From NCBI GenBank assembly GCA_034359265.1, contig CP136895.1, positions 40,814,001 through 40,878,000 of the forward strand: DNA of 64,000 nucleotides, given 5' to 3'. Positions within the stretch are counted from its first letter, which is position 1. Each line of letters opens with the position of its first letter. The notes below the pieces were generated by a model, which was not told the origin of the DNA, ran no database searches, and saw only the letters and a list, made by a program, of their open reading frames with translations. The position numbers were made by a program, and so were the translations under genes. Positions 59,383-64,000 of the stretch are shown in pieces. The stretch comes from Canna indica (lineage: Eukaryota > Streptophyta > Magnoliopsida > Zingiberales > Cannaceae).

Positions 59383-59467
59383 CCGGCGGCCTTCGTATGC
59401 GCCGGTTATTAATCTAATTAAATTGGGTTTAATTAGATTAATAACCGGCGCCTACGAAGGCCGCCGG
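59383..59467. repeat. 85-bp near-perfect inverted repeat
   Basis: Arms 59383-59422 and 59428-59467 are complementary at 39 of 40 positions around a 5-base loop (ttggg). The arms begin ccggcggccttcgta and contain cgccggttattaatctaatt. The motif ataaccggcg also occurs next to the CACTA-like terminus at 61975, so this may be a subterminal repeat of such an element. Confidence 0.85.
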
Positions 59468-59479
59468 GTATAATGTGCC

Positions 59480-61427
59480 CTTATTCTCAGCAAAACTCAG
59501 GTTCTTGGTTCGATATATTGCCTAGCAAAGATGAAATTCCTGCTCAAACTAGTTCAACTCTAGATATTCCTTCTGATATGCCACCAGTACATATCTCTTG
59601 TATACCTGAACATCCACCTTCAAGTTAGGACACTCGTACTAGTTCTCCTATTGAACCTTCCAATCATTCACCAATATGCACTGCTCCAACAACTCAGTCG
59701 CAAGTTGACTCTGCTCATTCTATGAATGAAGAAGCCACTGCTCAAAATCAAACGCAATCAGCCACCATTCCAGATCAAATAGCTCGCATGGTAACTTGAT
59801 CGCAACACAACATCTTCAAACCACGCAAGCCTTTGGACTATTCAGCTCTCTTGGCCAATAGCAATGTTCTGACAACACCACAAACATACAAACAAGCTGT
59901 TAAGCACAAGGATTGGAGAAATGCTATGAATGAAGAATATAATGCATTGATAAAAAGCAAGACATGGTCTCTTGTTCCTCCTTCTCCAGAACAAAATGTT
60001 TATTGGGTACAAAAGGGTTTACCGAATTAAACAAACTTCTGATGGCACCATTGACAGGTTTATGAGTCGGTTGGTTGCAAAAGGCTTTCATCAGAGACTC
60101 GGCATTGATTTTTATTCTACTTACAGTCATGTGGTTAAGCCAATGACAATAAGGCTTATATTAACCCTGGCTTGCCACTACAGGTGGCCACTCTTTCAGC
60201 TTGATGTGAATAACGCATTCTTACATGGAAGGCTAAATGAAGTTGTTTACATGGAACAACCAATTGGGTTCAAAAACAAAGAGTTCCCAGATTATGTCTG
60301 TAAGCTTCATAAGGCCATATATGGCCTCCGCCAGGCTACTCGTGCTTGGTTCCAGGAATTCAAAAACTTCATTTTCTCAATTCGATTTGTGAACTCCAAG
60401 TCTGACAACTCTCTATTCATTTTGCAAGGCTCAAACTATAAAGTTATTCTCCTTCTTTACGTAGATGATATTATACTAACAGGTTCATCTGCATAAATTT
60501 TTTTTGAAGTCTACAAAGCTCTCTCCGCTCGGTTCTCACTCAAGCAGTTGCAAACACTAACATACTTCCTGGGAATTGAAGTGTGTCATACTTCTGATGG
60601 CCTCATTTTATCTCAACAAAAATATATAATTGATATATTGCAAAGGTTCGATATGATCAATGCTAAAGGAGTTAAGACGCCTCTTGCAACATCCACTTCA
60701 TTGAAACTTCAAGATGGCTCGACACCTACTAATCAAAAACTATACCATCAAGTAATTGGTGCACTCCAATACCTCTCCTTTACAAGACCGGACATCTCCT
60801 ACGCTGTCAATAAGTTATCACAGTTCATGCATCAACCCAATCTTAATTACACACTGGCAGGCATGCAAACGCGTATTGTGTTACCTGAATGCAACAAGAT
60901 TCTATGGACTAAAGCTTATTCCTGAAAAAGCTTTAAAATTAGAGACTTATTTAGATTCAGATTGGGGAAATGATCCTGATGATAGGTGTTCTACCGAAGC
61001 TTTTGTTATCTTTCTTGGAGAACCTTCGGTTAGCTAGTTGTCTAAAAAGCAAAGAACGGTTGCCTGTTCCTCAACAGAGGCAGAATACAAGGCCCTTGCG
61101 AATGCTGCGGCCGAAACAATTTGGATTTTAAACCTGCTAAAAGAACTTCGTTTTAGCTATACTGGTATTCTGACTATTTACTACAATAATTTTGGAGCTA
61201 CCTCTCTTACTCAAAATCCAATATTGCACAGTTGCATGAAGCACCTTGCTTTGGATTACCACTTCATTAGAGAACAAGTCCGAGACAAGGTTCTCAAGGT
61301 ACATCATATTTCATCAGCTAATCAACTTGCAGATTCTCTCACCAAACCAATTCCCTCCACCAAATTCATTCAACATCGACTCAAGATAGGTGTCATTACC
61401 TTACCACCTATCTTGCAGGGGGGATAA
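59480..61427 (+). pseudogene. Ty1/copia reverse transcriptase-RNase H
   Basis: A serine/threonine-rich linker (59520-59800) precedes RT. The copia landmarks are WRNAMNEEYNALIKSKTWSL, RLVAKGFHQRLGIDF, FQLDVNNAFLHG, LYVDDIILTGSS (catalytic YVDD, 60460) and LGIEVCHTSDGL. RNase H shows RPDISYAVNKLSQF, DSDWGNDPDDRCSTEAF and SSTEAEYKALANAAAE, and the end is SLTKPIPSTKFIQHRLKIGV. Breaks: frameshift near 60005, stop at about 60494, frameshift near 60870, stop at 61037. Gag, protease, integrase and 5' LTR are absent. Confidence 0.88.
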
Positions 61428-61720
61428 CAAAGCCTTAAGTATAAAAGACAACGCCATACAGTTAACCACGTCAGCAGATGAGCCACCTCCTTCCTCTCAG
61501 TACTACTTCGACTAGTGGAGTCATGGAGACAACTTTAATGGACGATCGTGGAGCAGTTTTTTTATTCGTACCATTTTTTGATTTGTTCCCATTATTCTCT
61601 GTTTCTTTCTGTTTTGATTTGTTCTGATCCTCTTGTCGTTTAGCAATTTCATAAGTGTATATAACCTGAAAATATTTTGTGCAATACAACAGCTTCTTCA
61701 CTCTATTATCTTCCCTGTTG
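61428..61720 (+). repeat. Probable copia 3' LTR
   Basis: It follows the purine tract ttgcagggggga. It contains typical copia U5-like sequence (ttttgtgcaatacaacagcttcttcactctattatcttcc). The precise ends cannot be set without a second LTR. The minus-strand frame at 61471-61701 is not a gene. Confidence 0.5.
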
Positions 61721-61954
61721 CTAATATCTTTAAATTCTAAAATAACTACGTATGGCTTAGTCTCATATTGACAACAACGTAATAGTTTAACCCATATGAG
61801 AAACCTTATTTGTCAGAGAAGTACCTTCTCCTCTGTGCACCTTATTCTATCAAAGGATATTGACATATACATTGTAAGTTTGCATGATTTTGGCATGTAA
61901 TGATGAGATGTTAATCTGACATGTATTCAGGCCAATGTACCATAGAGGCCATAT

Positions 61955-62060
61955 CCCACTACAGTAAATATACCGATAACCGGCGCTTTATTTATGGAAA
62001 ACCGACTTTTTTTTTAGTCGGAAATAATATTTAGGCCCTTCTAAAGACGCCGGTTTAAAA
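61955..62060. repeat. CACTA-like terminus with ACCGGCG repeats
   Basis: CACTACAGTAAATATACC begins near 61956 and is followed by gataaccggcgc, aaaaccgac, then the inverted agtcgg and gacgccggtttaaa. The arrangement of a CACTA-type end followed by short inverted subterminal motifs is typical. The motif ataaccggcg is shared with the inverted repeat at 59383-59467. No matching opposite terminus is visible in the window. 62060-62275 holds nothing recognisable. Confidence 0.45.
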
Positions 62061-62275
62061 GTAAAAATAAAGGGGGATGAAAAATAAAAACTATGTCACT
62101 GATGTAAGATAGGACAAGAAAGATTGTGCTATTTTTTGAAGGGCACTTGCTCCTTTTCTTTCTTTGAAATGTAAACTGGAGGGAGAATCCCACCCATCAT
62201 TCAAATAAAGTGAATAGAATTACACAAGGAGTTTAGAGGAAAATCATACTTAAGGTAACTAATTCGTCAACTTAC

Positions 62276-64000
62276 TTGAAACGGCGACCGGGTGTGACGA
62301 ACATATAGAGCATCCTCTCCCAGAACTGGTTTCCAGGAAGATTATCTATGGCCATATAAGCAAAATTTCCCCAGAGAATTGATGTAGGAATCATCCTGAT
62401 GATGGGCATAGCTGCAAGACAAGCACCTACTAGGAGGGACTGCAAAAGATTGGTCACTCTTTGCTCGTTAACCCGAACAACTTCTTCAATTCTTTGTTTA
62501 CGGAGTCAGTCTGCAGAAGACAACTTTCAATTATGCATGCTGGCCAAAACAAACAGAATGCATTTGGAGTACATATGATTGTACAACAAAAGCAGAAATA
62601 TGCATGATCTCTTACTTTGTTCCCCTTGTCCATTTGCATAAAAACCTCTTCCATCTTTCCATTTTTCAAATTAAATTCCTTTTGTTGTGCCAACTGTGAA
62701 GCAACACTGTGGTCGAAGAAGTAGAGCCCTGCTACCATAATAGCAGGTATGATGGCCGCAAATATGTATATTGGAGGAACAGAAAACAAATCCTGCAAAA
62801 TTGTTCAGTGAAAATAATCAGAAAGCTAAAAAGATCGATGAAGCCTCTACAACTATGAAATGTTCAATATAGATACAGAAAGTACAAGGATCCTATGAGA
62901 AACATAGTATACTTTCACCTCCTTCAGTAAGTCTAAGCAAAAAAGGGGAAAAAAAAGAAAGAGAAAAAGGAAGATAATGCCTTAGAAACTAATATCCATG
63001 ACCATCAAATAAGATAAAAATGTATGGTCTTACTACAAGGCAGAGGATATGAGTTCCGTTCCAATGAAGCCCAACACAGAATGAGTTTTAGTATAAGACT
63101 AGTTATACCTTTGCCACAGTCCAGTGGGACAAAGATTTGGGTTCCCATGGAAGAGGAGAAAAGAGCCTTCTAGGAACTCCAGATGGAACCTCGGCTGGGA
63201 CGGCATATGACATTGCTGTCCACACCAATACCATCAATGGTACCCCATAGTCTGCAATAAAACCTCTAACGCATCCTGCATGCATGGGCAGAGACAATAG
63301 TACTAGATATTGCATTTTTTAAATTTTTTTTTGAAAGAAAGCAGCTTGCATTTCATTCAAGAGTGAAGAGTAAGATACAAGTAAGAGAGGGGAGAAAGAA
63401 AGAAAAAGGAAAAATAATAACCAAAGGGTAGAAGAAGACATATTGCATGGTTTTTTAATGAAGTGAAAAGGACTCCGAATGCAAAAATGGTACCCAGTAG
63501 CCCATTGGTATAGAGCCATTGGAACTGGTTGATTACTTCGTCTTGCCCTTCACCTTTAGGTTTTCTAAATTCACTTACTATTCCCTGCTTTCATGTTACT
63601 TTATTACTAATAATGCCTAGTAATGTCTTGTAGAATGATTAATATATATAAATTGAGAAAACACACCTTAATAGCTTCTTGGAAGAAAAGAACTGTGAAC
63701 ATCCCAAAGAGCTCTCCTGCAACCCTTGTGAATCTGCTAATGATAGCGGAAGCATTAAAAATTGCAAGAAGAAATAGCATAGTGGCAGTCCAGATACAGA
63801 CCCTGGTAAGATCAAAGGAAACCAAATTAAACAAACAACATATATAGAAGCTTAAAAGCAAAATAAACATATATTTGGCATCCCCCACCATCCTGCCCAA
63901 GCCAAGTATAAACTCTGTCCCCAGGTCTTCACGATCTTTAGCAAAACTGTATAAATATGTGTACATGATTACAGTGGGCTCTGCAACTCCTACAATCAAC
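62276..64000 (-). pseudogene. BOR: Borate transporter (BOR) pseudogene, right edge open
   Basis: Six exon remnants keep splice sites: beyond 64000 to 63889, 63802-63667, 63584 to about 63449, 63275-63119, 62792-62616 and 62510-62276. Landmarks are [95 protein letters not shown] and [17 protein letters not shown]. All are typical of plant BOR boron exporters (SLC4-like plasma-membrane proteins). Lesions: an extra T near 63922 shifts the frame before the LAWAG motif; a frameshift near 63577; a 124-bp insertion (63316-63439); about 75 residues missing after KEFNLKN (62664), including the PPSNGVLPQSPMH region; and a deletion plus frameshift in the last exon. The C-terminal exons after the GTAAGT donor at 62275 are absent. 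Confidence 0.88.
63316..63439 (-). mobile_element. SINE-like retroposon, 124 bp
   Basis: Flanked by the 9-bp direct repeat atattgcat (63307-63315 and 63440-63448). On the minus strand it ends in an A-rich tail (ttcaaaaaaaaatttaaaaa) directly before the repeat, as expected for target-primed retroposition. It is pyrimidine-rich otherwise. No pol III box is clear, so it may be a truncated LINE or SINE 3' end. Confidence 0.65.

Noticed and set aside
1..64000. tRNA or rRNA genes
   Set aside because: No tRNA cloverleaf boxes or rRNA motifs were recognised; tRNA-like words are the primer binding sites of retroelements and the virus.

Overview
The window is nuclear DNA from a flowering plant. It carries spliced genes with GT-AG introns and plant-type products: an F-box protein, a borate transporter and a replication factor C subunit. 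It also carries plant LTR retrotransposons with tRNA-Met primer sites, CACTA (En/Spm) transposons, L1-type LINEs and an integrated badnavirus-like pararetrovirus. I cannot name the species. Most of the 64 kb is nested transposable element sequence, and only one host gene looks intact.

Left part (1-10.8 kb): retrotransposon LTR fragments, a CACTA-like non-autonomous element (1410-2494), a small MITE with target duplication (4060-4484), the 3' end of a LINE (about 4.6-5.5 kb), and a three-exon minus-strand F-box gene (5744-8650) whose exons splice in frame.

Middle part (11-29.7 kb): a LINE (ORF1 from about 11.05 kb, endonuclease tail at 29.0-29.7 kb) was split twice. The first interruption is a complete 7.7-kb LTR element in minus orientation (13096-20830, TSD GACTC) that carries only a damaged gag. 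The second is a 5'-truncated CACTA transposon (about 21169-29000) with the TNP2 tail, a spliced Ptta-type second transposase gene, a GCATGC-rich repeat array and two captured exons of a host replication factor C gene.

Right-middle (29.7-51 kb): a cluster of one Ty3/gypsy family, with LTRs in both orientations, a deletion derivative that fuses gag directly to the end of pol, and a pol region on the minus strand. One gypsy LTR is interrupted by a full-length 7.5-kb CACTA element (37903-45415, TSD TAA) with TNP2 and Ptta genes on the minus strand.

Right part (48.8-64 kb): a plus-strand gypsy copy (LTR, PBS, gag remnant, pol) has a rearranged endogenous badnavirus-like segment (51.86-55.57 kb, minus) between its gag remnant and pol. 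After it come fragments of two host genes, an 85-bp inverted repeat, a truncated Ty1/copia RT-RNase H region, a CACTA-like terminus, and a decayed borate transporter (BOR) pseudogene that runs off the right edge.

The most interesting points are the host-gene fragments next to CACTA-type sequence; the pararetrovirus inside a retrotransposon, with one open frame broken only by four stop codons; the palindromic 26-bp array upstream of TNP2; and directly visible CAG-to-TAG decay when the two gypsy pol copies are compared.
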